This document shows, piece after piece, positions 9,346 to 18,084 of a stretch of DNA of 64,000 nt; within the stretch, counting starts at the first letter, position 1, and every line of letters begins with the position of its first letter. The notes below the pieces were generated by a model. It searched no databases. It saw only the letters and a list, made by a program, of their open reading frames with translations, and had not been told where the DNA came from. Source of the DNA: Klebsiella quasivariicola (lineage in GTDB: Bacteria; Pseudomonadota; Gammaproteobacteria; Enterobacterales; Enterobacteriaceae); the NCBI RefSeq assembly GCF_002269255.1, contig NZ_CP022824.1:176772-240771 (forward strand). Reading direction: 5' to 3'. Made by a program: the position numbers and the translations under genes.

Positions 9346-9930
9346 TCAATTAAGGCGAGGTTGTCCCCACGCCGATGGTTTTACGACAAAAAGAACCGTT
9401 GCCGGCTGGTGATATACATCATCTGAATCCACATACGGCGCTATCCACAATGACGTTGTCTCCTCCCCTTTTCTTAATGGCCGGGGATAATTACCTGGCG
9501 GTGTTGACGGTGACGTAAACGTTGACGCCACTACTGGTAAAGACATTTTCACTACCGGCAAAGACTGGAGCCTTTTCCCGGTTTCGAAATATATTGCCTC
9601 ATTCTTTGCCGTTGGATTATTTAGGTACACTGCACGTGCTCGTTCTCTCTCCGCTGCCACTCTGGCCCGGTTCAGGTTGGGTTGAGGCGGCAACGGGTAC
9701 GGATTAACTGACGTGGTTCTGAAATTACCCTCAGCCAGTTGTGGCAACCCGGCCGCAGCCGGCTTTGCATCACTGCGTTCCTCCTTCAGCTTCGCTTTTT
9801 CATTTGCCTGCTCCATCGTCATACAGGTATCCGACGTCGTGGCATTACATTGAAATTCAGTCTCTGTGCCCGCGCACCCGGTTAAGAGCAAAGCGCTGCC
9901 CAGAGGAATTAACAGCATTAATTCCTTCAT
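9346..9930 (-). CDS. traV: TraV, outer-membrane lipoprotein of the transfer channel
   Basis: 194 residues with a lipoprotein signal ending in the lipobox LTGC (Cys 19), conserved early cysteines, and a proline-rich middle (SVNPYPLPPQPNLNR). TraV is the VirB7-like lipoprotein that anchors the TraK secretin to the outer membrane alongside TraB. It follows traB directly; F traP, trbD and trbG are absent. Confidence 0.92.
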   Translation of the reverse strand: MKELMLLIPLGSALLLTGCAGTETEFQCNATTSDTCMTMEQANEKAKLKEERSDAKPAAAGLPQLAEGNFRTTSVNPYPLPPQPNLNRARVAAERERARAVYLNNPTAKNEAIYFETGKRLQSLPVVKMSLPVVASTFTSPSTPPGNYPRPLRKGEETTSLWIAPYVDSDDVYHQPATVLFVVKPSAWGQPRLN

Positions 9931-10002
9931 AATATTTCTCGCTATTTATCGGTTTTTTTTTCAGGTTCATCCTGAGCTGGGTATTTTCCTTAATCGCCCG
10001 AA

Positions 10003-11427
10003 CTAGCCATTATTTTCCCCCTGCGGCGCTGCGCCCGGAGAGAACTCACGCGGATCAAGTTTGCCCAGCTTCTTCAGCATCTCGTCAGTATTGAATCCGT
10101 TCATACCGCCGCCTGACTGATGATGTGCATCAGCCTGCTGTGCCGGCTCCGCCTCCTGATTCTGAGCCTGCTGTTGCCCGTTCTTTTCCGCTTCCAGTTC
10201 TTCAATCGTTTTCAGCTGGAATCCATCCTGGAACACGACGGTCACTTCGTTGCCGGCACCAATCGGAATGACCGGGTGATACTGCTCGGCCCTTTTGATG
10301 TAGTACTCGCTCAGCGTCTGCGCAGCTTTAGATGCACCACCGCCGCCCCCCATTTTCAGAACGTCACCGGCGCCAACAGATGCGGTTGCCCCCAGGCCAA
10401 CAGCCGGCTGTGAAGCCCGTTCCATGCCCTGACCAATCCCGTCAACAAAACCGGCCCCCCATGCCCAGCCGAGGATTTTTCCGTTACGCATCACCACCTC
10501 TCCCTTAACCCCGTTTTTCCCCATAAAGGAAACGTGGCCGTTAATGGGCTGATCGATGGTTTTATCACCTTTGATACAGCTGATATTGCGGGTACGGACA
10601 ATGGCGCGTTCGCTGGAGACATCGCCCCAGGCTTCAAGGCCCACAAAACACCCTGTCAGGTCGTAGGTTTTGCTGTTTGGCATTTCCACGCGACCGGTGA
10701 TACGCAACTGCATCGGTACAGTTGATTCATTCCCGGTAACAGACGCGTTGGCATCTGCCCCCTCGATAAGCATGCTTTTTGCAAAGCTCCCCGACGGAAT
10801 GTACGGCAATGACTTCGTTTTTTTTCCTTTGTCGTAACTGAACGTTTTACGCTGTATCTGGTTTGGTACCGGTACAGACTGGTAGCTGACCTGCGGCGGC
10901 GGTGTCATACCATTCCCCGGATAGAATGCCGTCGGAGGCGGTACCGCGGCGCCGGTTTGCGGCGGATAACTGGCTGGCTGCGGCTCCCCTTCCGGACCGG
11001 GTGGCGGTGACGGAGGAGTCGGCGCGGGCTCGCCACCAGAGACAGCCGGTTTCACGCCCAGCGACTTCAGCTGATTCTGCATGGCTTCATTGTCACTGCT
11101 GAGTTTGTCGATACGTATCTGGTCAGCGGTTCGCGCCTTACTCAGTAGTTCCACTTCCCCCTGCAGGGAGTCAAAACGCTTGTTGAGATCAGCGGCAGTC
11201 GCCTGCATTTCTGTTGTCGCGTGCTGCTCCACCTTACTGTTGAAGCTGCTGTCGACCACCCCGGTCATATCCGGTGCGGGTTCGCCCTGAGCCGGGGCTT
11301 CCTCATCAGAGCTCATGTTCAGATCTGACAGATACAGCCCGCCTCCGACTGCTGCCGCGCCGCCCGCCAGAATGAGTCCCAGCCAGATATATTGCTTACG
11401 TTTGATCAGCGTGTTGAAGTTGGCCAT
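10003..11427 (-). CDS. traB: TraB, VirB10-like channel scaffold
   Basis: 474 residues, the F TraB length. A short cytoplasmic N-terminus and one membrane helix (residues 13-31) are followed by a coiled coil (KRFDSLQGEVELLSKARTAD), a long proline-rich periplasmic linker (about 130-185), and the TrbI/VirB10 beta domain (SFAKSMLIEGADANAS, FMGKNGVKGE). Its start overlaps the traK stop by one base. Confidence 0.95.
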   Translation of the reverse strand: MANFNTLIKRKQYIWLGLILAGGAAAVGGGLYLSDLNMSSDEEAPAQGEPAPDMTGVVDSSFNSKVEQHATTEMQATAADLNKRFDSLQGEVELLSKARTADQIRIDKLSSDNEAMQNQLKSLGVKPAVSGGEPAPTPPSPPPGPEGEPQPASYPPQTGAAVPPPTAFYPGNGMTPPPQVSYQSVPVPNQIQRKTFSYDKGKKTKSLPYIPSGSFAKSMLIEGADANASVTGNESTVPMQLRITGRVEMPNSKTYDLTGCFVGLEAWGDVSSERAIVRTRNISCIKGDKTIDQPINGHVSFMGKNGVKGEVVMRNGKILGWAWGAGFVDGIGQGMERASQPAVGLGATASVGAGDVLKMGGGGGASKAAQTLSEYYIKRAEQYHPVIPIGAGNEVTVVFQDGFQLKTIEELEAEKNGQQQAQNQEAEPAQQADAHHQSGGGMNGFNTDEMLKKLGKLDPREFSPGAAPQGENNG

Positions 11428-12167
11428 CAGCGCTTCACTCCTTCATCTGACGTCGTGACCCAGATCTGCATGCGACCACCGGCAGTCAGCAGGCCCGCCG
11501 GGGTACTGAACATGACGGCACGTGTTCCGGGCTGCCAGAAATCGCTTTCACGCACCATACGGGCCGACAGGGAGACATTGTCCAGACTGTAACGGACAAC
11601 TTTCAGGTGATGACCGACCCAGACCCGATCGGCAGTGGCGCGCAGACCAGCCGGCACCTGCAGCACTTCAGAAGTGACGGGGACAGACTGATACTCATCG
11701 GGTACGCTGCCCTGACGCACGGCGCGATTCAGCGAAACCAGTAACGATTCATAGGGGTTCGACTCTTCCCAGGCTTTTGCCGGACCGGGGGTACCCGCCA
11801 GCTCGCTGACCAGCTGAATTGTCCGGCCTGAGCCCGCACGGGGCACGGCACGAATGGAGAAGTTCAGCCCGCGTTCGGTTTCCACAATGAAGGTGAATGG
11901 TTTTTTACTGACGGTCGCCAGAATGGCACCGCCGCTGTCGGTCTGCTCCTGGTTTGTCAGGCCACCGTCCAGGCTGTTTATCGCCGTGATGCGATCGCCA
12001 GGTACTGTGAACAGATTCGGGTCGGTGTTACTCACGGCAATATTTGCCTGACCACCATTGGTCAGGGGGACCACTGTCGGCGCCAGCGTACCGCTGAGGG
12101 TCGCGGACATCGCGGGGGCGGCCAACAGCAGACAGCCTGAAATAAATAACGGGTTAATTTTTTTCAT
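11427..12167 (-). CDS. traK: TraK, secretin-like outer-membrane channel protein
   Basis: 246 residues with a signal peptide (cleavage after AMSA, about residue 22) and the TraK/VirB9-like pattern of beta-rich segments (DPNLFTVPGDRITAINS, FTFIVETERGLNFSI). TraK forms the outer ring of the transfer channel with TraV and TraB. Its start lies inside the 3' end of traE (14-bp overlap). Confidence 0.94.
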   Translation of the reverse strand: MKKINPLFISGCLLLAAPAMSATLSGTLAPTVVPLTNGGQANIAVSNTDPNLFTVPGDRITAINSLDGGLTNQEQTDSGGAILATVSKKPFTFIVETERGLNFSIRAVPRAGSGRTIQLVSELAGTPGPAKAWEESNPYESLLVSLNRAVRQGSVPDEYQSVPVTSEVLQVPAGLRATADRVWVGHHLKVVRYSLDNVSLSARMVRESDFWQPGTRAVMFSTPAGLLTAGGRMQIWVTTSDEGVKR

Positions 12168-12720
12168 TATTTATTTCTCCAAAACGTGCCAGCCAGCTGA
12201 CACCATCGACACGACTGAACTGAATGACATAGCTTTTAATTTCACTGTAGGGTTTGGAATCCCCAATCCACGTTTTCAGCTCACCCCGGATATCCACGCG
12301 GTTCTCTGCCGGCCAGGCACGCATCGACGTCATATAAAAGGTGGAATTAACGTTATTGTCTTTAATGCGTTTCGCATCTTCAGCCAGCTGGACCTTGAGG
12401 CTGTTCTGCGAGGCGGGTAATACATACCGGAGTAGCTGCTGATGCTGGGCATCAACCGTTTCCGGCGTGACATTCAGACGCAGGGCAACAAAGGACAGGC
12501 CCAGCTGCTCAATATAAGAGGCGTCAGCCTGGTTCTGAGACACCGCAAAGGGTGCACGGAATAACATCGGTGTCACCGCCACTTTCTGTTCCGTCTGCAG
12601 ACGGTAATTATTTATGCCCTGGATAATATTGGTCGCAAGACTGAGGGTCAGGAGTGTCCCCAGACTGATAAATCCCACAGCGATAACGCGGGTGGTATTT
12701 TGTCTGGCACCATGTTCCAT
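12154..12720 (-). CDS. traE: TraE, VirB8-like inner-membrane channel protein
   Basis: 188 residues, the exact F length. One membrane helix (residues about 14-34) is followed by a VirB8/NTF2-like periplasmic domain with STFYMTSMRAWPAENRVDI and KSYVIQFSRVDGVSWLARF. It overlaps traK and follows traL by 19 bp. Confidence 0.94.
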   Translation of the reverse strand: MEHGARQNTTRVIAVGFISLGTLLTLSLATNIIQGINNYRLQTEQKVAVTPMLFRAPFAVSQNQADASYIEQLGLSFVALRLNVTPETVDAQHQQLLRYVLPASQNSLKVQLAEDAKRIKDNNVNSTFYMTSMRAWPAENRVDIRGELKTWIGDSKPYSEIKSYVIQFSRVDGVSWLARFGEINNEKN

Positions 12721-12739
12721 ATGTTATTTCCCCGTTGAT

Positions 12740-13045
12740 TTATTTAATCCACTGCCGGAAACAGGAGTCCGGAACATCATGAAAGAAACCTTTAAGAAGG
12801 GAGGTTGGCAGATACCAGTAAATCAGGTCGCGTAGCCAGGAACTGCCCCGCCCTTTTTTCAGTTTCTTGATACCCCAGAAAACCAGTACCGCTGAAGCTA
12901 TGCCAAAAATGAACTTGCTGGTCCAGAAACCCCAGCCGAGACAAATCACGGCCGGGATAAGTTCATCGAGATATAAGCCAAACCAGCGGGACTGGTTAGT
13001 CAGTGTTTCCGGGAAACGGTATCGCTTTAATTCGTCTCCCGTCAT
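12740..13045 (-). CDS. traL: TraL, VirB3-like protein
   Basis: I choose the ATG at 13045 (AGGAAG nine bases upstream), giving 101 residues beginning MTGDELKRYRFPETL; a longer reading frame upstream lacks a ribosome-binding site. Two membrane helices (about residues 28-60) and the ending LLKGFFHDVPDSCFRQWIK are typical of TraL. It sits 13 bp downstream of traA. Confidence 0.93.
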   Translation of the reverse strand: MTGDELKRYRFPETLTNQSRWFGLYLDELIPAVICLGWGFWTSKFIFGIASAVLVFWGIKKLKKGRGSSWLRDLIYWYLPTSLLKGFFHDVPDSCFRQWIK

Positions 13046-13058
13046 CACGTGCTTCCTG

Positions 13059-13427
13059 TCAGTAACCGGCGACCGACATACCGATGGTGATAAAGGTGGA
13101 AATAATCGCGAAGCCAAACAGGAACTTCACGTTTTTGGTCATCATGTACATGATGCCGCCGGCGACAACTTCTGCCAGAACCACCCATTTGACGACGCTG
13201 GACTGCTTACCAAACGTGCCTTTAACGGTCGCATCCCCGGACTTCATCAGGTCGGTTGCCGTGGTGGTGGCCATCGCAGCATCCGGGAAGAACGCCGCCA
13301 CAGCAGCAACCGGCAGCGCAACTTTAGCGACTTTCAGGGCTTTCTTTTTATTGAAAACGCGGGACATAAAAGACGGTTTGGTTTTTTCAGAGACAGCAGA
13401 GCCCTGAACACTTAATACAGCATTCAT
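13059..13427 (-). CDS. traA: TraA, F-type prepropilin
   Basis: 122 residues. A long leader of 53 residues ends in AMA, giving a mature pilin of 69 residues beginning TTTATDLM. The core (SSVVKWVVLAEVV, GIMYMMTKNVKFLFGFAIIS) closely matches F pilin: two membrane helices with a short basic turn. The mature N-terminus differs from the AGSSGQ start of F, so pilus antigenicity and N-acetylation may differ. I see no traQ or traX in this window. Confidence 0.96.
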   Translation of the reverse strand: MNAVLSVQGSAVSEKTKPSFMSRVFNKKKALKVAKVALPVAAVAAFFPDAAMATTTATDLMKSGDATVKGTFGKQSSVVKWVVLAEVVAGGIMYMMTKNVKFLFGFAIISTFITIGMSVAGY

Positions 13428-13488
13428 ATTTATTTCCTTTAAAAAGAATGGTTGATATATAAAACAGATTTTTGACTATGATGTTAAA

Positions 13489-13707
13489 TCACTCTTCCTT
13501 TTCACCTCCTGGTACGGCTAGTTCCGAGTTATAAAAGTCCGGAAAACGTTCTAGATGATCTTTCAGTCTCAAATAAGCTTCAGCTGTTTTACTTCTTCTG
13601 CTTCTGTCTTTTGCTTTGATGAGTCGACGATTAGTTTCTTCATCTAATTTTAAAAGCACATTTTTTCCAGGCGCAGGTCGTGCGTTGCTCCTAATCGCTC
13701 TTTCCAA
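13489..13707 (-). CDS. traY: TraY, oriT-binding ribbon-helix-helix protein (TTG start)
   Basis: 72 residues, a single ribbon-helix-helix unit (NVLLKLDEETNRRLIKAKD then an RSKTAEAYLRLKDHL helix) as in R1/R100 TraY, not the tandem form of F. The start is TTG at 13707: GGAGG lies five bases upstream and no ATG fits. TraY binds near nic to help TraI and activates the tra promoter. Confidence 0.9.
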   Translation of the reverse strand: MERAIRSNARPAPGKNVLLKLDEETNRRLIKAKDRSRRSKTAEAYLRLKDHLERFPDFYNSELAVPGGEKEE

Positions 13708-13809
13708 TCGACCTCCAAAGTAAGATTACCAACCTTTAATAAATCTTACATTGGAGGATTTAAAAGTAAACAAACTAAGGAGAAATCTTGAGTAAATTAT
13801 TTTCACAAA

Positions 13810-14547
13810 TCAAAAGTACCGATGGTACTTTTGATTTAACAAAAAATTAACGCCGTCTTTTAATATCGAAACCACATTCGATATAAACTTTCCATAACTT
13901 AGAGTATAGATCGATGACATTATGATATAGTCACGATCATCAAAGCTCAGTTCCTTTTTTATTTTACTAACTGTATTTTTTGAGGTTTGCACCCCAACAC
14001 CTGTAATCTTAGAAATAGATGCATGAGAAAACCCAACCGCATACAGATTAAAGATAGCCCAGTCAGACTTTGCTGAACGCTGAATTCTTTCGATATATCT
14101 TTGCATCTTTATAGAAAAGTCATTGTATTCCATTGAAGGATGAGGTATCGGTTCATCTTCATTTATAAAAACCCATTTACTGTATGTATCTTCATTAATC
14201 GAGAACGTTTCAATAAAAACAGTCCAAAGTAAACCTGCCAACCAAATATTTTTAACAAGTACAGCAGAACCTTCTGAAAACGATTTCAGTTCTGACTGCA
14301 TCAGTTCCAGTTTGATCTCCAGGGAGAGATCCAGAAACCAGCTTCCCGGTGCTCTGGGTGTATCAAATGCTCCAGTTCCACCAGATGTTAAGAAAATTTT
14401 GTCAAAGGTTGGGCTGGTGTGAATTACTTCGCCCCGGGAATCACGAATAAAAGCAGGGCAAGATGAAATATTAAGCATCTCGCGCATAGAATGAATGGAA
14501 TCTGTTTGACTGCGCACAGCAATATGACTACGATCCTTCGCACACAT
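13810..14547 (-). CDS. traJ: TraJ, activator of the tra operon
   Basis: 245 residues: an N-terminal PAS-like region (residues 25-140, CPAFIRDSRGEVIHTSPTFD) and a C-terminal LuxR-like helix-turn-helix (SHASISKITGVGVQTSKNTV). The start codon has a strong GGAGG nine bases upstream. TraJ relieves silencing at the tra promoter. A hairpin-rich leader upstream fits FinOP control. AT content is higher than in the structural tra genes, as usual for traJ. Confidence 0.9.
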   Translation of the reverse strand: MCAKDRSHIAVRSQTDSIHSMREMLNISSCPAFIRDSRGEVIHTSPTFDKIFLTSGGTGAFDTPRAPGSWFLDLSLEIKLELMQSELKSFSEGSAVLVKNIWLAGLLWTVFIETFSINEDTYSKWVFINEDEPIPHPSMEYNDFSIKMQRYIERIQRSAKSDWAIFNLYAVGFSHASISKITGVGVQTSKNTVSKIKKELSFDDRDYIIMSSIYTLSYGKFISNVVSILKDGVNFLLNQKYHRYF

Positions 14548-14635
14548 AGGCGCCTCCTGGAAAGGACACTATGGATAGTTGACGTTCGGGGGGACAAGCC
14601 CCGGACGTCAACGCTTCAACAAATTTTAGTACAAC
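14548..14635 (+). ncRNA. finP: FinP-like antisense RNA of traJ
   Basis: The traJ leader contains, on the opposite strand, the FinP arrangement: a region complementary to the traJ ribosome-binding site (14550-14567), then a 13-bp hairpin (14579-14611, TTGACGT..CGGGG with loop GGACAAG) and an A/T tail with TTTT at 14633. In F-like plasmids FinP pairs with the traJ leader and blocks translation with the help of FinO. The exact ends and the first stem are not certain from sequence alone. Confidence 0.55.
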
Positions 14636-14746
14636 CCTGTAAGTATTCTATATTCCTTATACTTCCATGTCACTTTTTAAAGCTAGATCATTATTCTTTT
14701 TTTACTGCTGAATTAATTACAAACCACCATAAACACACACCAGTTC

Positions 14747-15130
14747 TTACTCTTCTTCCTGCTCGGGGAAGAAGTGAGAAATAACATCTTTTGCATCTTC
14801 TCGAATGTTACTCACCATGCTGCGGAACTCGAATCGTTCATCACCTGTAACATGAGGGCTTAGAGAGCCAATAGCCAAAAGTTTGGATACGGTAAACTGA
14901 GTCTTCATGACATTCTCAAGCAAAATCTTATTAAACTCAGTTTGGTTAAACCCTGAATCTTTTCTTTCCATTTGAGCCTCATAAACCCTAAGCCCTAATT
15001 CAAGGAGCATCGAAGCGACACTTGAAAAACTGACATCCTTTTCCTTTGCCCCTTCAGCCCTTCGCTTTTCCACTATTGCATTAATTTTCTCTGCAACTTC
15101 ATCACTAGCATAAGCTTGTACCCTGGCCAT
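14747..15130 (-). CDS. traM: TraM, oriT-binding relaxosome protein
   Basis: The ATG at 15130 (AAAGGAACC upstream) gives 127 residues, exactly the F TraM length; a longer frame from 15163 is discounted. The N-terminus MARVQAYASDEVAEKINAIV is the ribbon-helix-helix DNA-binding part; the C-terminal helical bundle carries FNQTEFNKILLENV and the acidic tail FFPEQEEE that docks on the TraD coupling protein. It binds the sites in the oriT block just upstream and autoregulates. Confidence 0.96.
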   Translation of the reverse strand: MARVQAYASDEVAEKINAIVEKRRAEGAKEKDVSFSSVASMLLELGLRVYEAQMERKDSGFNQTEFNKILLENVMKTQFTVSKLLAIGSLSPHVTGDERFEFRSMVSNIREDAKDVISHFFPEQEEE

Positions 15131-15169
15131 ATCGGTTCCTTTATTAAAAACAGCATCAAACAAGTTATT

Positions 15170-15550
15170 ATGGCGAGAAGATAACGCGAGTTTACCTTCT
15201 TTACAACTCTAAACTTAAGTCTAGAGTCTAAGAAAGTTGCATTACGAGTCATATGGCGACTTAAGTCTAGAGTTAAGTCGCTTTAAATATATGATTATAA
15301 AAGAGTGAGTCATAAACGAGTCGCTATAGACTTACCGACGACTTACTACTGACTCGCCGGCAACTCACATATATATAAAGAAAAATAACATAATGTAATA
15401 TAACTACAGTTAAGCCACTGAAGCTAAAGTGAAATCTGCAAAATTTTAATTTTGCGTAGTGTGTGGTGATTTTGTGGTGAGGAGTGCATATATGTTGAGT
15501 CTCGGTCTTGGATGGGTTAAGGTTATTCCGGGATTTGGCACGGAGGGGAA
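15170..15550 (+). other. oriT: Origin of transfer (oriT) with nic site
   Basis: A 380-bp AT-rich gap between traM and the lytic transglycosylase gene. It holds the relaxase site TTTGCGTAGTGTGTGGTGAT at 15451-15470, which as I recall matches the R100 form rather than F (GTGGGG); by analogy nic lies between 15464 and 15465 on the plus strand. A 5' inverted repeat (GCAAAATTTTAATTTTGC, 15438-15455) precedes it. Repeated motifs near traM (ACTTAAGTCTAGAGT at 15212 and 15260, GAGTCG and CGACTTA variants to 15356) look like TraM and TraY sites. The transferred strand leads into 15465 and upwards. Confidence 0.85.
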
Positions 15551-15553
15551 TTC

Positions 15554-16039
15554 ATGAAGGGAGTAGCGTTTGGTATCATCCTGTCTTTAATACCATTGTC
15601 ATCAATGGCAGCAGACTGCTTTGATATGGCTGGCAGGGATTACAAAATTGATCCGGATCTCCTGCGTGCTATATCATGGCAAGAATCACGATTTAAAATT
15701 GATGCGATTGGGCGTAATCCTGTTACGGGTTATGGATCAGGCTTGATGCAAATTGACTCGCAGCATTTCAACGAACTGTCGCGATATGGAATAAAACCGG
15801 ATCATCTTCTTAGCGATGCTTGTCTTAACATCTACACCGGAGCCTATTATCTGGCTCAGGCGTTTAAAAAGTGGGGCGTTTCGTGGGATGCAGTCGGGGC
15901 ATACAATGCAGGCTTCAAAAAGACCCCGCGCCAGGCAGCAAGACGTTACGAGTATGCGAAGAAGATCCATTACTACTACACGGCTATCAAAGCAAGCAAA
16001 CGAACTTCTTCTAAAGATCAGAAAATCGCCATGAACTAA
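15554..16039 (+). CDS. Lytic transglycosylase, F gene X/orf169 type
   Basis: 161 residues with a signal peptide (cleaved after MAA, residue 20) and a family 23 lysozyme-like fold: catalytic Glu in ISWQESRF, then GYGSGLMQID and VGAYNAGF. It cuts peptidoglycan locally to let the transfer channel through. It is the only plus-strand plasmid gene beside oriT, exactly where F keeps orf169, with GGAGGGGAATTC upstream of its ATG. Confidence 0.93.
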   Translation: MKGVAFGIILSLIPLSSMAADCFDMAGRDYKIDPDLLRAISWQESRFKIDAIGRNPVTGYGSGLMQIDSQHFNELSRYGIKPDHLLSDACLNIYTGAYYLAQAFKKWGVSWDAVGAYNAGFKKTPRQAARRYEYAKKIHYYYTAIKASKRTSSKDQKIAMN

Positions 16040-16043
16040 AAAA

Positions 16044-16061
16044 CCTTCTGATATAAGAAGG
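16044..16061 (-). terminator. Rho-independent terminator of the DUF932/DUF5983 operon
   Basis: On the minus strand a CCTTCT/AGAAGG stem is followed by TTTTTT (16043-16038), just after the DUF5983 stop at 16072. It lies between two convergent genes and may also slow the plus-strand transglycosylase transcript. Confidence 0.65.
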
Positions 16062-16071
16062 CTTGAATTTC

Positions 16072-16386
16072 TTAAAAATCTACGGCATCTATACCTGGAT
16101 AATAATCGGCATCACTATCAAAATGAAAAAGCAGATACCCGCCCTCCCGGTGCATTAGTATGAGATTTTTGCGTAAAAATTTTGACACCCCACCTCTTTT
16201 TAGCGCCAGAAGATGGCGTTTGAAATCATACATCCTTATAACACAACCATAAGGTGTATCATGTATCCACTCTAAGTAACTATCGCAAGTTAGATAATTG
16301 GTTCTTGATGAAAGCACCTGAAGAACTCTGATATCACCTTCTTCCATATGTGAAATACTGATACAGACAGCTTTAAATTCAAACAT
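16072..16386 (-). CDS. DUF5983-family leading-region protein
   Basis: The start at 16386 is preferred (GGTGGGA eight bases upstream), giving 104 residues. The layout ISISHMEEGDIRVLQVL, then EWIHDTPYGCVIRMYDF, then a helical SKFLRKNLILMHREGG segment resembles DUF5983 proteins of plasmid leading regions and CbtA/YeeU loci, as I remember the family. Biochemical function is not known. It is the second gene after the DUF932 gene and probably expressed early after transfer. Confidence 0.6.
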   Translation of the reverse strand: MFEFKAVCISISHMEEGDIRVLQVLSSRTNYLTCDSYLEWIHDTPYGCVIRMYDFKRHLLALKRGGVSKFLRKNLILMHREGGYLLFHFDSDADYYPGIDAVDF

Positions 16387-16433
16387 AAGTATTCCCACCA
16401 TCAAAACGCCGGACAGCTGCCCGGCGCTTATAA

Positions 16434-17255
16434 TTAGCCTTTAAGAGTGCGGAATTTCTCCGCAATTAACCACAATGCCTTATTGAGTTTAACATCACCA
16501 TCGATTGCTTTTACTGGCCGGGTTGTTGTTCTTTTCCCTTTTTCAGTTCGGCCAGGCAAACCGCCTTTAATCAGATTTTCCTGGACCCTTTGATATGTAG
16601 TCCAGATGTCATCTTTTTTATCTTCATAACGGCGCGGATGAATTATCTGTTCAATACTGACCGGAGATTTATTTTCATCTTCATATCGGTAGGTTAATGC
16701 AGCTTGTCCAAACAGACGCTGTTCTTCCTTGGTTAAGGCAATAGACTTCATGACATCAACGCCTTCAGTTATTTTATCGAAAATTCCCAGAACTTCGTAA
16801 GCACCTTCGATAACCCTTCCCACAATATCACCTTTATGAGGTACACGAATCTCACCAAACGACGTACCGCACACAAGGCCATTTGTGCATACAAAACGGA
16901 ACATACCCGGGATCATTTGATAACTGGACGATCCATCATGCGAGTTAAGAAGAATGATTTCGGGTACTTCTGTTCCTTTATTGGCCCCTTCACGGCGAAG
17001 TCTTACCATATGCTTAGTATGCCCCCGTTTATCCTCATCCCTTACTCGTGACTGACAGGCAAAAAATGGCTGGAAACCTTCTTCACGTAATTTATCCAGC
17101 AGTGTAATGGTTGGAATATAGGTATAGCGATCACTACGTGAATTATGCTTTTCTTCTGAAAACACAGAAGGTACAACCTTGACTAATTCATCGTTAGTCA
17201 GTGGGCGTTCCTGACGAATGGAATGAGTAAGTCCAAATCGGGATGCTAAACGCAT
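16434..17255 (-). CDS. DUF932-domain leading-region protein
   Basis: The start at 17255 has GGAG seven bases upstream, giving 273 residues beginning MRLASRFG. The DUF932 signature runs from SDRYTYIPTITLLDKLREEG through RFVCTNGLVCG to the C-terminal helices. DUF932 proteins are common in phage-like and conjugative elements and in plasmid leading regions; their activity is unknown. The coding start lies 30 bp downstream of the first Frpo-like repeat. Confidence 0.8.
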   Translation of the reverse strand: MRLASRFGLTHSIRQERPLTNDELVKVVPSVFSEEKHNSRSDRYTYIPTITLLDKLREEGFQPFFACQSRVRDEDKRGHTKHMVRLRREGANKGTEVPEIILLNSHDGSSSYQMIPGMFRFVCTNGLVCGTSFGEIRVPHKGDIVGRVIEGAYEVLGIFDKITEGVDVMKSIALTKEEQRLFGQAALTYRYEDENKSPVSIEQIIHPRRYEDKKDDIWTTYQRVQENLIKGGLPGRTEKGKRTTTRPVKAIDGDVKLNKALWLIAEKFRTLKG

Positions 17256-17284
17256 ATTATTCTCCTTCACCTGTTTAATTTTTT

Positions 17285-18053
17285 AACCATCACCCGTTGA
17301 GTTGCCGGGGCCGCGGTTTTGACTTTGTGCGGGGACCTGCTGAACCTGCCCCCTGGATATAACCTTCACCCGTTTGAGAGCCGTTCGCCGCGAGGGCGTA
17401 AACGAGCACGGCCCGGTGCAGATGTCCGGGGGTGAGCGGGAAATTTTTTTCGGCCTAATGAAGCTGCAGCGGAATGGCCGGGAAAAATTTATTGCGAAAG
17501 GCCCTGCCGTCCCCTGGACAGCAAGACGGGTTGTGCTTGTCTCAGCCCCGGCGAATGGACTCAAACGGGTGATACGGGTACCAGGGGAAAGGAGCAGGCA
17601 CCCGCCGCAACGACGAAGAGCGCGGGCGCGAAACGGCGTTGCCCCGCAGAGTGCCGGCAGTCCTTCGCCGGCACGGTGAAAGCGGCGCGACCGGGACGGT
17701 CGCAGCAAGCACTGCCGTTGACCTTGACGTCAGACATCAGACACTAGCCGTCAGGCCCGAAACCGCTTGCGGGTTCGGCGGAGCTTACCGCGTCTTTTCG
17801 CGGTTAGCGGAGTGTGGCTCGACGACCGGACAGCGCAGCTGGCCGGGAGCCGAAGGTGTCCAGTATGGGTGTGCTTTTAAAGCCTTTAAGGGTTAAAAAG
17901 AGACATCACAGCAGGGAGGAGAAGAGGAAGCAGACAGACAGCAGGCAGCAAACAGGGAAGACGCGGAAAGGAAATGCGGGCGGCGCGTCAGCGCGGCCCG
18001 GTTTTCCCGGCGCCGCAGGCGCGCGGTCTTTCGAGGCGCGGCCAGACGGGGAC
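17285..18053 (-). repeat. Frpo-like leading-region repeat, copy 1
   Basis: 769 bp of GC-rich sequence nearly identical to 41496-42265 and partly to 44884-45500. It holds conserved hairpins, for example GTGCCGGC/GCCGGCAC (17651-17674), CCGAAACCGC/GCGGGTTCGG (17758-17779) and a TGTCCGGGGG/CCCCTGGACA long-range pair. Long open frames inside are compositional artefacts: three copies diverge by indels that break them. I infer an F Frpo-type promoter active on single-stranded DNA, firing on the minus strand into the DUF932 gene. Confidence 0.7.
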
Positions 18054-18084
18054 CGATGCCCCCTTCGCCTGCTCTGTTCCCGAA

